From Priestia taiwanensis (GTDB lineage Bacteria; Bacillota; Bacilli; Bacillales; Bacillaceae_G), in contig NZ_BMFK01000001.1 of assembly GCF_014638355.1 (NCBI RefSeq), positions 1,069,160-1,133,159 on the forward strand: 64,000 nucleotides of DNA. The letters are read 5' to 3'. Shown here in pieces: positions 1-8,131 of this stretch. The notes below the pieces were generated by a model. It made no database searches, was not told where the DNA came from, and saw only the letters and a list, made by a program, of their open reading frames with translations. Each line of letters opens with the position of its first letter. Position 1 is the stretch's first letter. The translations under genes were made by a program, and so were the position numbers.

Positions 1-12
1 CGATAGTACCTA

Positions 13-41
13 TTGACTTTTCAGATAATTCTATCTAATAT
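13..41 (+). promoter_or_regulatory. Sigma-A promoter of the FAD monooxygenase-tetR operon
   Basis: TTGACT at 13-18 and TAATAT at 36-41 are separated by exactly 17 bases, a near-consensus vegetative promoter. It points at the monooxygenase that starts about 95 bases downstream, and its -10 box touches the palindrome that follows. Confidence 0.7.
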
Positions 42-73
42 TTAAATTGAATGAATCGTTCATTCAATTTAAA
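41..73. promoter_or_regulatory. Perfect 15-bp inverted repeat, probable TetR operator
   Basis: Arms 41-55 and 59-73 are exact reverse complements around a 3-base centre (TCG); the core reads TGAATGAA-TCG-TTCATTCA. It lies directly on the expected transcription start. Many TetR-family regulators bind TGAATGA/TCATTCA palindromes, and a TetR gene is the second gene of this operon, so autorepression is the simple reading. Confidence 0.7.
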
Positions 74-136
74 TACATTTCTTGAAGTCGCCTTTTCCTT
101 ATTAAGAAGCTTGTAAATAATAGATTGGAGGCCATA

Positions 137-1639
137 ATGATGTTCAAAACAGGAGGAAGATTTAAAAAAAGCAGCTGGGAAAAAGTAATTGTGATCGGGG
201 GAGGAATAGCTGGTTTACTCTCTGCAAGAGTGCTTTCTGAATATTATGCAGAAGTAATTATTATAGAAAAAGATGATTTACCTACGAAACCAGAAATTCG
301 TGCAGGTACTCCTCAAGCTTTTCATCCACATCGATTTACACCGCGTGGCAAAATGATAGTAGAACGACTCTTTCCTGGATTTAATGATGAATTACTAACT
401 TTAGGCGCTCCCTCTATGCAGAACAAAATTATTCATCAGACGAATCAATATGGATCTCTTGAAATGCCCAATCCAGAAAATGATGTAACATTCAGCAGAC
501 CTCTGCTTGAATGGGTATGTCGTCAACGTGTAAAAAAGATTTCAAACGTTGAATTCCTTACAAAAGTTAATGTAATTGGCTTGCTAACGACATCAGATCA
601 AACAGTTATAACAGGTGTCCATATAAGAGATCGCGAACAACGAAATCTGTTACAAACAATAGATGCCGACCTCGTTATTGATACTAGTGGACGTTCCTCT
701 AAGCTAAGTGAATGGCTACAGCAACTCGGATTTGATGTACCAACTCCAGATATCCTCAAAGTCTCACTCGGTTACAGTACTCGCCATTATAAGATTCCCT
801 CTCACTCATCAGTAAAGTGGGATATCATCCGTATTGCAGGTGACCCTTCCAATAAAAGTTTAACTGGTGGATTTTCCACAATTGAAAATAACATAGCTGA
901 AGCCGTACTTTATTGCCCAGGTGGTCATTATCCAACCACGGATGTTGCTGAGTACGAACAAGAACTCACGAAGCTTGATAGCCCATTGATCGCCGAAGTA
1001 TTGCAAGATCTTGAACCTCTAACTTCCCCTAGAGGTTATAGAGTTACTGAATTATCTCGCCAGCACTTTGAAGAAATGAGAAAATGGCCTGCAGGATTGT
1101 TAGTTTTAGGAGATGCTTTTTGCACCTTCGATCCGATTTTCGGTCAAGGAATTACAATTGCCGCAATAGAAGTAGAAATGTTAGAATCCTGCCTAAGCGA
1201 ACAACGAAATCATCCCTTACCTTGTTTTGAACGTACTATACTCCAAAAAATGAATGAAATTGTTGAACCTGCCTGGTGGTTAAATTGTGCTGCAGATTTA
1301 CCGTGGCAAGGAGTATCTTATATAGGCAAGCCGTTGAAAGGTATTGAATTTGCCCAAAAATACTTTGCATTATATCTAAAACATGCCACTTCAAAACGTA
1401 ATTTTGAACAATATGGTTTGTATTGGGCAGTTAATTCTTTACTCTTACCACCGGATGAAATAATTAATTCACAGATGGTAGCAGCTATTCTAGCTTCTGA
1501 AGAAAGTTCTTCCGAAAGTAAAGAACTTCTCTCTGAACTATCAAAAGCAGCTGGTCAGACACTTGATGAACAATTGTCTCAAATTATGCCCACTTTCCCC
1601 TCAACAGCCTATGAATATTTGAATACACAGCAATACTAA
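137..1639 (+). CDS. FAD-dependent monooxygenase/oxidoreductase
   Basis: Predicted flavoprotein of about 500 residues. The N terminus carries an FAD Rossmann motif (VIGGGIAGLLSARVL), and a second FAD motif (GDAFCTFDPIFGQGI, roughly residue 335) fits the DG/GD motif of aromatic-ring hydroxylase and geranylgeranyl-reductase-like enzymes. The substrate is unknown. A GGAGG at 127-131 precedes two adjacent ATGs (137 and 140); a TTG at 125 overlaps the ribosome binding site and is unlikely. It is the first gene of a two-gene operon with a TetR regulator 23 bases downstream, under a promoter covered by a perfect palindrome. That arrangement is typical of inducible detoxification or modification of a small hydrophobic compound. 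Family assignment is firm, function is inferred. Confidence 0.8.
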   Translation: MMFKTGGRFKKSSWEKVIVIGGGIAGLLSARVLSEYYAEVIIIEKDDLPTKPEIRAGTPQAFHPHRFTPRGKMIVERLFPGFNDELLTLGAPSMQNKIIHQTNQYGSLEMPNPENDVTFSRPLLEWVCRQRVKKISNVEFLTKVNVIGLLTTSDQTVITGVHIRDREQRNLLQTIDADLVIDTSGRSSKLSEWLQQLGFDVPTPDILKVSLGYSTRHYKIPSHSSVKWDIIRIAGDPSNKSLTGGFSTIENNIAEAVLYCPGGHYPTTDVAEYEQELTKLDSPLIAEVLQDLEPLTSPRGYRVTELSRQHFEEMRKWPAGLLVLGDAFCTFDPIFGQGITIAAIEVEMLESCLSEQRNHPLPCFERTILQKMNEIVEPAWWLNCAADLPWQGVSYIGKPLKGIEFAQKYFALYLKHATSKRNFEQYGLYWAVNSLLLPPDEIINSQMVAAILASEESSSESKELLSELSKAAGQTLDEQLSQIMPTFPSTAYEYLNTQQY

Positions 1640-1662
1640 AAATAATATAGGAGTGAAACATC

Positions 1663-2265
1663 ATTACACCTTTAAACAAAGAACAGTTGCAACAAATTCG
1701 TGATGAACGAAGAGAACAAATTATGGAGGCCGCCCTTAAAGTCTTTGCACGACGAGGAATTATCGGTACAAAAATGAGTATGATTGCTAGTGAAGCTGGA
1801 GTAAGCACAGGACTTCTCTACCGCTACTTTGATTCCAAAGATAAACTATTCACTACACTCGTTCAGCAAGCAATGGACGAATCTATTGTCGGAATCAAGA
1901 GCATCTACCAACTACCCGGATCACCATTAGATAAAATAAAAATGTTAACAACTGAAATACTCAATGAAGGTTCTCAACTTTATTTCATGTTGATGCATCA
2001 TGCCCGCACATCGGATGAAGTGCCAATAACAGCCAAAAAGCTTATTGAAGAGAATACAATGAAAACTTATATTGATATATTAGAACCTCTTTTCATTGAA
2101 GGACAGAAAGAAGGCGAACTTGCAGCAGATCCTCCTTGTGAACTCATCTCATGCTATTTATCCCTGCTCTCTGGATTAATGACATTAAATATTCAAGGGG
2201 ATGAAAATTATCAAATGCCCAAAGTTGATTTACTACTAAGATTTATTATAAGGTCCTCATCATAA
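1663..2265 (+). CDS. TetR/AcrR family transcriptional regulator (ATT start)
   Basis: About 200 residues. The helix-turn-helix is clear near the N terminus (IIGTKMSMIASEAGVSTGLLYRYF), followed by a variable ligand-binding half. The only in-frame codon with a proper Shine-Dalgarno is ATT at 1663: AGGAG at 1649-1653 lies 9 bases upstream. Translation from ATT gives MTPLNKEQLQQIRDERREQI, matching the usual N terminus of this regulator type. A TTG at 1687 is in frame but has no ribosome binding site. It probably represses its own operon through the palindrome at 41-73. Either ATT is a genuine rare start, which would keep expression low, or an ATG has been mutated. Confidence 0.8.
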   Translation: MTPLNKEQLQQIRDERREQIMEAALKVFARRGIIGTKMSMIASEAGVSTGLLYRYFDSKDKLFTTLVQQAMDESIVGIKSIYQLPGSPLDKIKMLTTEILNEGSQLYFMLMHHARTSDEVPITAKKLIEENTMKTYIDILEPLFIEGQKEGELAADPPCELISCYLSLLSGLMTLNIQGDENYQMPKVDLLLRFIIRSSS

Positions 2266-2303
2266 AAAAGATGAGATACTATTTCTTCGGCTACGTAAAA
2301 GCC

Positions 2304-2352
2304 AAACAACTCCAAAACATATGACAACAGTCAATTTTGGAGTTGTTTTTTT
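2304..2352 (+). terminator. Rho-independent terminator after tetR
   Basis: A 14-bp stem (2304-2317 with 2335-2348, core AACAACTCCAAAA) runs straight into a T tract. Confidence 0.85.
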
Positions 2353-2444
2353 ATTCGTTTCACTTTCCCTTCTATTTGAATAACTTTAAACAAATATAAC
2401 CACAGACACAAAAGTATTTGCTAACGATTTTAAAAGTGTCATTC

Positions 2445-2507
2445 TTGAACTATCCCCACCTGCTCATTGGACTATGCCCTTCACGTTTCTTGAGGAAGGG
2501 GTTCAGA
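2445..2507. repeat. Structured relic resembling an IS200/IS605 element end
   Basis: The segment folds on paper into nested arms: GAAC/CCCC near 2447-2457 pairs with GGGG/GTTC at 2498-2504, enclosing CCCTTC (2477-2482) and GAAGGG (2495-2500). Read on the minus strand it runs GAACCCC...GGGGATAGTTCAAG, which recalls the structured right ends of IS200/IS605 tnpB elements. No transposase remains nearby. The rest of the 2353-2682 gap shows nothing coding. Confidence 0.3.
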
Positions 2508-2682
2508 TAAACAAACAGCATGCTTTCACCCTATTTTATTTACCAAAACTCATCTCATGTTAATACCTGTATTTTGACAATCCACACAACGATATTAGGA
2601 GCTAATATAATATGAAAATATGAATCATATATCCTACGTTGACTAGACGACCTAAAATGCACACATCTTTCCCAAAAAAGTG

Positions 2683-2711
2683 TTGACTGAATTTTCTAAA
2701 TAATTTAAGAT
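2683..2711 (+). promoter_or_regulatory. Probable sigma-A promoter of the LPMO gene
   Basis: TTGACT at 2683-2688 and TAAGAT at 2706-2711 with a 17-base spacer, about 78 bases upstream of the LPMO start. Confidence 0.55.
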
Positions 2712-2788
2712 GAATTTGCAGTCTGCAATTTATAAATGTATAAAAATGAGATTAGGTGAATACGAAACTATTACAAGGAGGAAGAAAG

Positions 2789-3451
2789 ATGAATTGGAAG
2801 AAGAAAGTAATGAAGGTTGCTCCACTTGCAGTATGCGGTATCGTTGGTTCTTTATTATTTACAAGTGGTGCATCTGCACATGGTTACATCGATAATGGAC
2901 GCTCATCTTTATGTAAACAAGGACTAAACACTGGTTGTGGTCCGATTCAATATGAACCACAAAGTGTTGAAGGCCCAGGGAACTTCCCATTATTAGGTCC
3001 ATCGGATGGACAAATTGCTGGTGCTGGAAGCTTCCCTCACCTCGATGTTCAAACCGCAACTCGTTGGCATAAAGTGAACATGACAGGCGGAACAAATACA
3101 TTTTCATGGACATTTACTGCCGCTCATCGTACAAAAGAATGGAAATACTACATTACGAAAAAAGGATGGGATCCAAATAAACCTCTTACTCGTAGTGATT
3201 TAGAATTCATTTCAAGGGTGGACGGCGGAGATAAACAACCACCATTGAAAGTTGCACATCCAATTAATCTACCGACAGACCGCACCGGATACCACATTGT
3301 TCTCGGTGTATGGGAAATTGCGGATACTGGAATGGCCTTTTATCAAGTTGTTGATGTGAATTTAGGTAATAATACGCTTGTAGGAAATACTCAAACGCCT
3401 TCTCTTCTAACTAACATATTATCACCAAATAGTACTCACTTTACTTGGTAA
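2789..3451 (+). CDS. Secreted chitin-active lytic polysaccharide monooxygenase (AA10, chitin-binding protein)
   Basis: 220 residues. A Sec signal peptide (MNWKKKVMKVAP..., hydrophobic core, ASA at 28-30) ends so that the mature protein begins with His31. His31 and His113 (TAAHRTKEW) would form the copper histidine brace that defines AA10 LPMOs, enzymes that oxidatively cut crystalline chitin outside the cell. It is a single-domain protein like CBP21 and its B. cereus relatives, with no extra binding modules. AAGGAGG at 2775-2781 sits 7 bases before the ATG, which rules out upstream in-frame starts. It would be expected to boost the GH18 chitinase encoded at 58.6-60.6 kb. The copper ligands are seen directly; chitin as substrate follows from the family. 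Confidence 0.92.
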   Translation: MNWKKKVMKVAPLAVCGIVGSLLFTSGASAHGYIDNGRSSLCKQGLNTGCGPIQYEPQSVEGPGNFPLLGPSDGQIAGAGSFPHLDVQTATRWHKVNMTGGTNTFSWTFTAAHRTKEWKYYITKKGWDPNKPLTRSDLEFISRVDGGDKQPPLKVAHPINLPTDRTGYHIVLGVWEIADTGMAFYQVVDVNLGNNTLVGNTQTPSLLTNILSPNSTHFTW

Positions 3452-3640
3452 GCTTCTTTAAGTTGATACCAACACTACATGTAGAAAATCATACACTTAC
3501 AACTAAAGCCCCCCTAAATTCGTACAAGCTATGCTTAGCAACCATCTACCCAAATTACGTTGAATCAATATAGCTATGTAACAAGAATTATGTAACAAAG
3601 CAGCTCTAACCATTTTGAAAAATCGGGTTATACCCTAAAA

Positions 3641-3682
3641 ACAAATCCACACCTTTATCTATCATAAAAGGTGTGGATTTGT
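3641..3682 (+). terminator. Hairpin after the LPMO gene
   Basis: A perfect 16-bp stem pairs 3641-3656 with 3667-3682 (ACAAATCCACACCTTT). The T tract is poor, so it may act as a bidirectional or 3-prime-stabilising hairpin. It lies 190 bases past the stop. Confidence 0.6.
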
Positions 3683-3937
3683 TTATTGTATCTATTCCTG
3701 ATAACACTAAGAAACGAGCAAAACTATTGTCGTTAGAGGATAATATACTTTTCACATTATTTACACTTCTCCAACAAGCTAATCTTTTTTAACTTATTAT
3801 AAGATAATTTATACTAAAGATATAAGGAGGTGCGAAACGGGATGAGAGAATGTTTGGCATACCAACTCGATCAAAATAAACAATTCTACTAGTATCGGAT
3901 CTGTCAGACTAAGCGCCACTACATCCCTTAAAAATTC

Positions 3938-4120
3938 ATGTCCAAACGAATTATATTGATGCACATTTTACTAACATATATAGCTGTTCGATTCTTTGTA
4001 AGATTAGACTTGAACAATATTACCTGGTACGAAATCAGTATGTTTATCGTAATACCTCTATGGGTACTTGCGTTGATAGGAACCATTGTTGATACAGTAA
4101 AGGAGCGAAAGAATAAATGA
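3938..4120 (+). CDS. Small two-helix membrane protein, start uncertain
   Basis: 60 codons encoding two hydrophobic segments (about residues 6-17 and 32-52) and a charged C-terminal tail (DTVKERKNK). The ATG has no Shine-Dalgarno. A perfect AAGGAGGTG lies at 3824-3832 before an ATG at 3842 in the same frame, but that frame is closed by TAG (3890) and TAA (3929). Either the 5-prime part is damaged or the upstream reading frame is a separate 16-codon leader. The stop TGA overlaps the ATG of the next gene (ATGA), indicating coupled translation. Function unknown. Confidence 0.45.
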   Translation: MSKRIILMHILLTYIAVRFFVRLDLNNITWYEISMFIVIPLWVLALIGTIVDTVKERKNK

Positions 4121-4296
4121 CAACTTTATGAGGAATATTTTTCGGACTATCTTCTTGGGCATTTATAATCTTATTAGCAATATATTTCTTTCGCCTTTTG
4201 ATGAAAAAGGACAATCCAAACAAGTATACAAAGTTTGCTGGTATTGCATTTATGGTCGCTCTTACTTCATTACTACTATTCAACGTGCTGACCTAA
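4117..4296 (+). pseudogene. Small membrane protein gene interrupted by an in-frame TGA
   Basis: The ATG at 4117 overlaps the stop of the previous gene. The frame reads MTTL-stop-GIFFGLSSWAFIILLAIYFF and continues for 59 codons to TAA at 4294, with two membrane segments and a basic loop between them. The only defect is TGA at 4129-4131 (codon 5), one base from TGG (Trp). Downstream coding quality is intact, so the mutation looks recent, or translation might restart internally. Function unknown. Confidence 0.6.
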
Positions 4297-4365
4297 TGAC
4301 ACTGAGGGATGACACCGAATAGTTACCAACGAAGAAAATATAGAAAAATGTAAGCATTTCATAAA

Positions 4366-4405
4366 AACAACCCCCAATCCCTTACATATTAAAGCGTTGG
4401 GGGGC
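4366..4405 (-). terminator. Terminator overlapping the 3-prime end of the 4.4-4.8 kb gene
   Basis: On the minus strand CCCCCAA (inside the last codons) pairs with TTGGGGG, followed by TTGTTTTTAT. The stop codon lies inside the loop. Confidence 0.6.
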
Positions 4406-4847
4406 TATTTGTTAGATCAGCTTCGTACACCATCGACTCTCTCTCTGTCCACCCAAGCTTACGGATTGCCTCATCCAATGTCCAAAAGACAAAAGAAAAC
4501 CATAATCCATTAAACACATAAAATAAATATTCAGGTAAAAGCGTACTAAAGTCTTTCCATCCTTCTCCCGTATAAATAAAGAACAACATGACCGCCGGAA
4601 TACATGCACCAAATCCGATATGAAGAAAACATGCATATATTTTGCGATATTTTTTCTCTGCAGTGAAATAATCACTCCATAACGAAATTGGAATAGCAAA
4701 TAAAAATAGTGATGGCAGAACGAAAATACCATAAATAAGTAAGTAGTCCACATAATGAAACCAGTCCCCTGATATTGTCAAAAAAACTACACATTCAAGG
4801 GTCACACCGATAAAGTAAGTAAGCATCGCAACGACAGCTTTCCTCAT
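4389..4847 (-). CDS. Hypothetical four-helix membrane protein
   Basis: 152 residues with four hydrophobic stretches (about 5-27, 34-57, 69-93, 106-122) and a charged C-terminal tail (LDEAIRKLGWTERESM). AAGGGG precedes the ATG. I do not recognise the family. It is a single gene with its own terminator, convergent to the decayed small-membrane-gene pair. Confidence 0.7.
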   Translation of the reverse strand: MRKAVVAMLTYFIGVTLECVVFLTISGDWFHYVDYLLIYGIFVLPSLFLFAIPISLWSDYFTAEKKYRKIYACFLHIGFGACIPAVMLFFIYTGEGWKDFSTLLPEYLFYVFNGLWFSFVFWTLDEAIRKLGWTERESMVYEADLTNSPPTL

Positions 4848-4964
4848 CTTCCATCCCCTTTTTCATTTAGTTATCTTATTTCCTCTTACTTTTAATGTTC
4901 GTTCTTTTTGCTTTTCGTCCTTCCTGTTTTCTACCCGAAATACCGGCAAACTTCGGCATAGAAA

Positions 4965-6038
4965 TTACAATCGTTTCCGAAATTCGATTTCACTCTCAAT
5001 TTGGATACCTTCCTTAGTAACGAGAGGAATAGTCGGCTTTATCTTTCTTGCTTCATGAATAGCTCCTCGATGAAGCGCATGCATATGATAGCCACGCTTT
5101 TGATAGAAGTGCATTGCATGTGTGTTATCATTACTTGTAATTAACCACATTTCATAGCAACCTATTTCCTGCATCTTACCTTCTACGCATTGAAGTAACA
5201 TTGTACCAATGCCTTTTCTCTCCTTTATACTATCCAATGAGACAATTTCACATCGGTCATTTTCCTTATTATATGTCACAATTCCAATGATAGAATCCTC
5301 TGTCATTGCTACAAATCCTGCTAATTCACTAAGATGATGCTTATGCCCTTGCGAGACCATCAAATCATCACCCCAATTTTGAACCATAAATTCTTTTATC
5401 ATTGGTCTCATGTCGTATGTTATTTCTTGAATAGAAACCACTGGTTCTGATATTACTACAACGCCATTGGTGTCTTTTACGTCTAAATATTCGGTATCTT
5501 TTATATACACTTGCTTCAAGCCTGTCTTCTCTCCTAGCATATACTCTATTTCCTGTAATCCTTCTAATACGCTTTTCATAGTATGTACCGCTTCTTCTGT
5601 AGGTAATATAATGTTCATCTTCATTATCCGTATGTCCCCATCTCCAACTACATCATGACGAAGTTGCAGTTCTACCTTCATTTGATATGGCGTATGAATA
5701 AAGGTTCTTCTATTATTTCCATCTACTGTCCAGCCAATATTTTTAGCACGCTCACAAATCTTTTTATACTCATCCTCAGAAACAAGAATACCAAGATGAT
5801 CAAATATAGGACGTTTCCCAAAACCAAAAGTAACATTCACTCGCCCTCTCCTCATCTCAATAATTCGAAACATTACGTTCGTATCCCTGAACTCTTCCCA
5901 TTTCATTGGTGGATTAAACGTTTGAAATACTCCGTCCTTTTTCCCCATTCGTAGAACAACAGAGAAACCAAGTGCTTCGTACCACTTTTCTGTTTCTTCT
6001 AGAAATGGCGTCCAATAGTGATAATGAAATAACTCCAT
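4965..6038 (-). CDS. VOC-like domain fused to a GNAT acetyltransferase
   Basis: 357 residues. The N-terminal part (about 1-130) begins FHYHYWTPFLEETEKWYEALGF, the opening of a glyoxalase/VOC fold, and contains FDHLGILV at a typical metal-binding strand. The C-terminal part (about 205-330) is a GNAT domain with the acetyl-CoA loop ERKGIGTMLLQCVE and the closing NTHAMHFYQKRGY motif. A good AAAGGGGGAG ribosome binding site supports the start. A two-domain protein of this kind probably acetylates an amine-bearing compound that the VOC domain helps bind; this is inference. It is divergent from the NUDIX gene. Confidence 0.75.
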   Translation of the reverse strand: MELFHYHYWTPFLEETEKWYEALGFSVVLRMGKKDGVFQTFNPPMKWEEFRDTNVMFRIIEMRRGRVNVTFGFGKRPIFDHLGILVSEDEYKKICERAKNIGWTVDGNNRRTFIHTPYQMKVELQLRHDVVGDGDIRIMKMNIILPTEEAVHTMKSVLEGLQEIEYMLGEKTGLKQVYIKDTEYLDVKDTNGVVVISEPVVSIQEITYDMRPMIKEFMVQNWGDDLMVSQGHKHHLSELAGFVAMTEDSIIGIVTYNKENDRCEIVSLDSIKERKGIGTMLLQCVEGKMQEIGCYEMWLITSNDNTHAMHFYQKRGYHMHALHRGAIHEARKIKPTIPLVTKEGIQIESEIEFRKRL

Positions 6039-6181
6039 GTATCTCTCCCCCTTTCTATTAGTGTAGCACGCTCATCACACACTCGCATTTCACACGTATT
6101 CATCCATCCGTTATAATGAAACACATACACCTTGTACATATTGTGCATATAATATAAAAACAAATAGAAAGGTTGAGGTAA

Positions 6182-6658
6182 ATGGCATATTTTGAAGAAT
6201 TACGCAAATTAGTTGGACATCGCCCTCTTATTTTACCAGGAGCTGTCGTAATTATTTTAGACGAAGATAACCGTATTTTACTCCAACAACGAAACGAACC
6301 ACGAAAACGGTGGGGACTTCCCGGCGGCATTATGGAACTGGGTGAATCAATGGAAGAAACAGCTATACGAGAAGTAAAAGAAGAAACAGGTCTTCACGTT
6401 AACTCCCTTCACTTATTAAATGTCTATTCTGGAAAGAACTATCATGTAAAAGTTGAAAACGGTGATGAATTTTACGTTGTCACAATTGCTTATTATACAA
6501 AAGATGTAGAAGGCACACTTCACTTGGATAAAAAAGAAGGATTAAACATACAATACTTCTCAAAAGATGATATTCCTGAAAATATCGTCCTAAGCCATAA
6601 GCGAATGATTGATGACCTCTTTCAATATTTAACAAATGAAAAAAGAAAATGCTTTTAA
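6182..6658 (+). CDS. NUDIX hydrolase
   Basis: 158 residues. The Nudix box is complete: GGIMELGESMEETAIREVKE followed by ETGL at about residues 48-70, giving the catalytic GX5EX7REUXEEXGU pattern. Such enzymes cleave nucleoside diphosphates linked to another moiety, but the preferred substrate cannot be read from this protein. The ribosome binding site is GAAAGGTTGAGG. A TATAAT at 6148-6153 lies about 30 bases upstream of the start. Confidence 0.88.
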   Translation: MAYFEELRKLVGHRPLILPGAVVIILDEDNRILLQQRNEPRKRWGLPGGIMELGESMEETAIREVKEETGLHVNSLHLLNVYSGKNYHVKVENGDEFYVVTIAYYTKDVEGTLHLDKKEGLNIQYFSKDDIPENIVLSHKRMIDDLFQYLTNEKRKCF

Positions 6659-6674
6659 GTCTTTTCTTTTTTTG
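6639..6674 (+). terminator. Weak AT-only terminator
   Basis: AAAAAAGAAAA at 6639-6649, inside the end of the NUDIX gene, can pair with TTTTCTTTTTTT from 6662 and runs into T residues. It has almost no G or C, so it is tentative. Confidence 0.35.
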
Positions 6675-6745
6675 TTAAAATACTACTGTGCATCAGTTAC
6701 TGATAGCATGGGCGGGAGAGGGATTTTTAGAAAAGAAGGAAAATT

Positions 6746-8047
6746 ATGTTACGTCAACTTATGAAAAAGCACTTCGATCTTCCAGGACATAACACAACAA
6801 TGAAAAAAGAAGTGATGGCGGGTATTGTATCTTTCTTTACGATTATTTATATCGTAGCGGTAAACTCTTCAATTTTATCAGAAGCTGGTATTCCAATTGA
6901 AGCAGCGATTATTGGTACAATCCTAACTTCTGTATTCGGCTGTGTGCTAATGGGCTTATGGAGTAACTCACCTATTATTCTTGTTCCTGGTATGGGAATT
7001 AACGCAATGTTCGCCTATACAATGGTTCAATCAATGGGGCTTTCTTGGCAAGAAGCATTAGGTGTTACATTTGTTTCCGGTGTACTTTTCGTACTAATTG
7101 CGTTTACAAGTCTATCTACAATTCTGACGAAAGCGATTCCACACTCATTAAAGGAAGCGATTACAGTCGGGATCGGTCTATTTTTAGCATTCATCGGACT
7201 TGAAAAAGGCGGTATAGTCGTCGGAAGTCAGACTACACTAGTGAAACTTGGTAATTTAAGTGATCCATATGTATTAGCAACAATTATTACGTTACTAGTT
7301 GCCATTGCACTATTCATGCTAAATGTACCTGGAAACTTCCTAATCAGTATGATCATTGGTACATTAATTGCATTCATGTTTGGATTAGTAGATGTATCTC
7401 AAATAGGTGACTTCTCGTTCTCCATTGGTGACTACTCATCTCTATTCGGAGCGATGTCGTTTGGAAGTATTACTTCTTATGTCTTTTGGATAGCTACTTT
7501 CTCCTTAACAATGGTCCTTGTGTTTGAAAACATCGGGCTTGTTCATGGTCATACGCAAATGGCTGGTTCACCAGAGAAGTTCAAACGTTCATTCCAAGCA
7601 AACGGGATTTCAGCAATGATGTGCGGTATTTTCGGTTCTAGTCCAACTGTAGCAACTGTTGAGACTGCTGCTGGGATTACAGCTGGAGGTAAAACAGGTA
7701 TCACTGCTATTACAACAGGTATCTTGTTCCTATGCTCGATGTTCTTCATACCAGTGATCAAAATCATCCCTGGTAGTGCAATTGCACCAATCTTAATTAT
7801 TATCGGTGGTTTAATGCTTCAAAATATTAAGCATATCGACTTACAAGATTTATCAGAAGGCTTCCCTGCATTCTTCATCATTGTGATGATTCCACTAACA
7901 TATAGTATTGCAGACGGAATTGCTGTTGGTTTCATTATGTATCCATTCTTAAAGCTAGTAGTTGGTAAAGGTAAAGAAGTTTCATTAACTCTTTATTTAA
8001 TCTCTGGATTATTCTTACTCAACTTCATCTTGCACGCAATGGGTTAG
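6746..8047 (+). CDS. Guanine/hypoxanthine-type permease (AzgA/PbuG branch of NCS2)
   Basis: 433 residues and about 12 membrane segments. It has the opening FDLPGHNTTMKKEVMAGIVSFFTIIYI and the PGMGINAMFAYT signature of COG2252 purine permeases, plus the FGSSPTVATVETAAGI motif. It should import purine bases by proton symport; the exact base is not determinable. AGAAGGAAAA precedes the ATG. I looked for a purine riboswitch in the roughly 90 bases upstream and saw none. The next gene is a second NCS2-type permease in the same orientation, but a strong terminator separates the two. Confidence 0.88.
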   Translation: MLRQLMKKHFDLPGHNTTMKKEVMAGIVSFFTIIYIVAVNSSILSEAGIPIEAAIIGTILTSVFGCVLMGLWSNSPIILVPGMGINAMFAYTMVQSMGLSWQEALGVTFVSGVLFVLIAFTSLSTILTKAIPHSLKEAITVGIGLFLAFIGLEKGGIVVGSQTTLVKLGNLSDPYVLATIITLLVAIALFMLNVPGNFLISMIIGTLIAFMFGLVDVSQIGDFSFSIGDYSSLFGAMSFGSITSYVFWIATFSLTMVLVFENIGLVHGHTQMAGSPEKFKRSFQANGISAMMCGIFGSSPTVATVETAAGITAGGKTGITAITTGILFLCSMFFIPVIKIIPGSAIAPILIIIGGLMLQNIKHIDLQDLSEGFPAFFIIVMIPLTYSIADGIAVGFIMYPFLKLVVGKGKEVSLTLYLISGLFLLNFILHAMG

Positions 8048-8057
8048 AGATAACTAT

Positions 8058-8096
8058 AAACAAAAGAGAAGCACATTTATTGCTTCTCTTTTGTTT
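8058..8096 (+). terminator. Terminator between the two permease genes
   Basis: A 16-bp stem (8058-8073 with 8081-8096, core CAAAAGAGAAGCA) ends in TTTTGTTTTATT. Confidence 0.85.
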
Positions 8097-8131
8097 TATT
8101 TATATAGTATGGTAGGAAAGGAATGAGAATT

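Noticed and set aside
4129..4131. TGA as a selenocysteine codon in the small membrane gene
   Set aside because: No selenocysteine insertion element, no redox motif around it, and Bacillus cereus-group bacteria do not use selenocysteine routinely.
6660..6745. Purine riboswitch ahead of the permease
   Set aside because: Too short and no conserved three-way-junction core visible.
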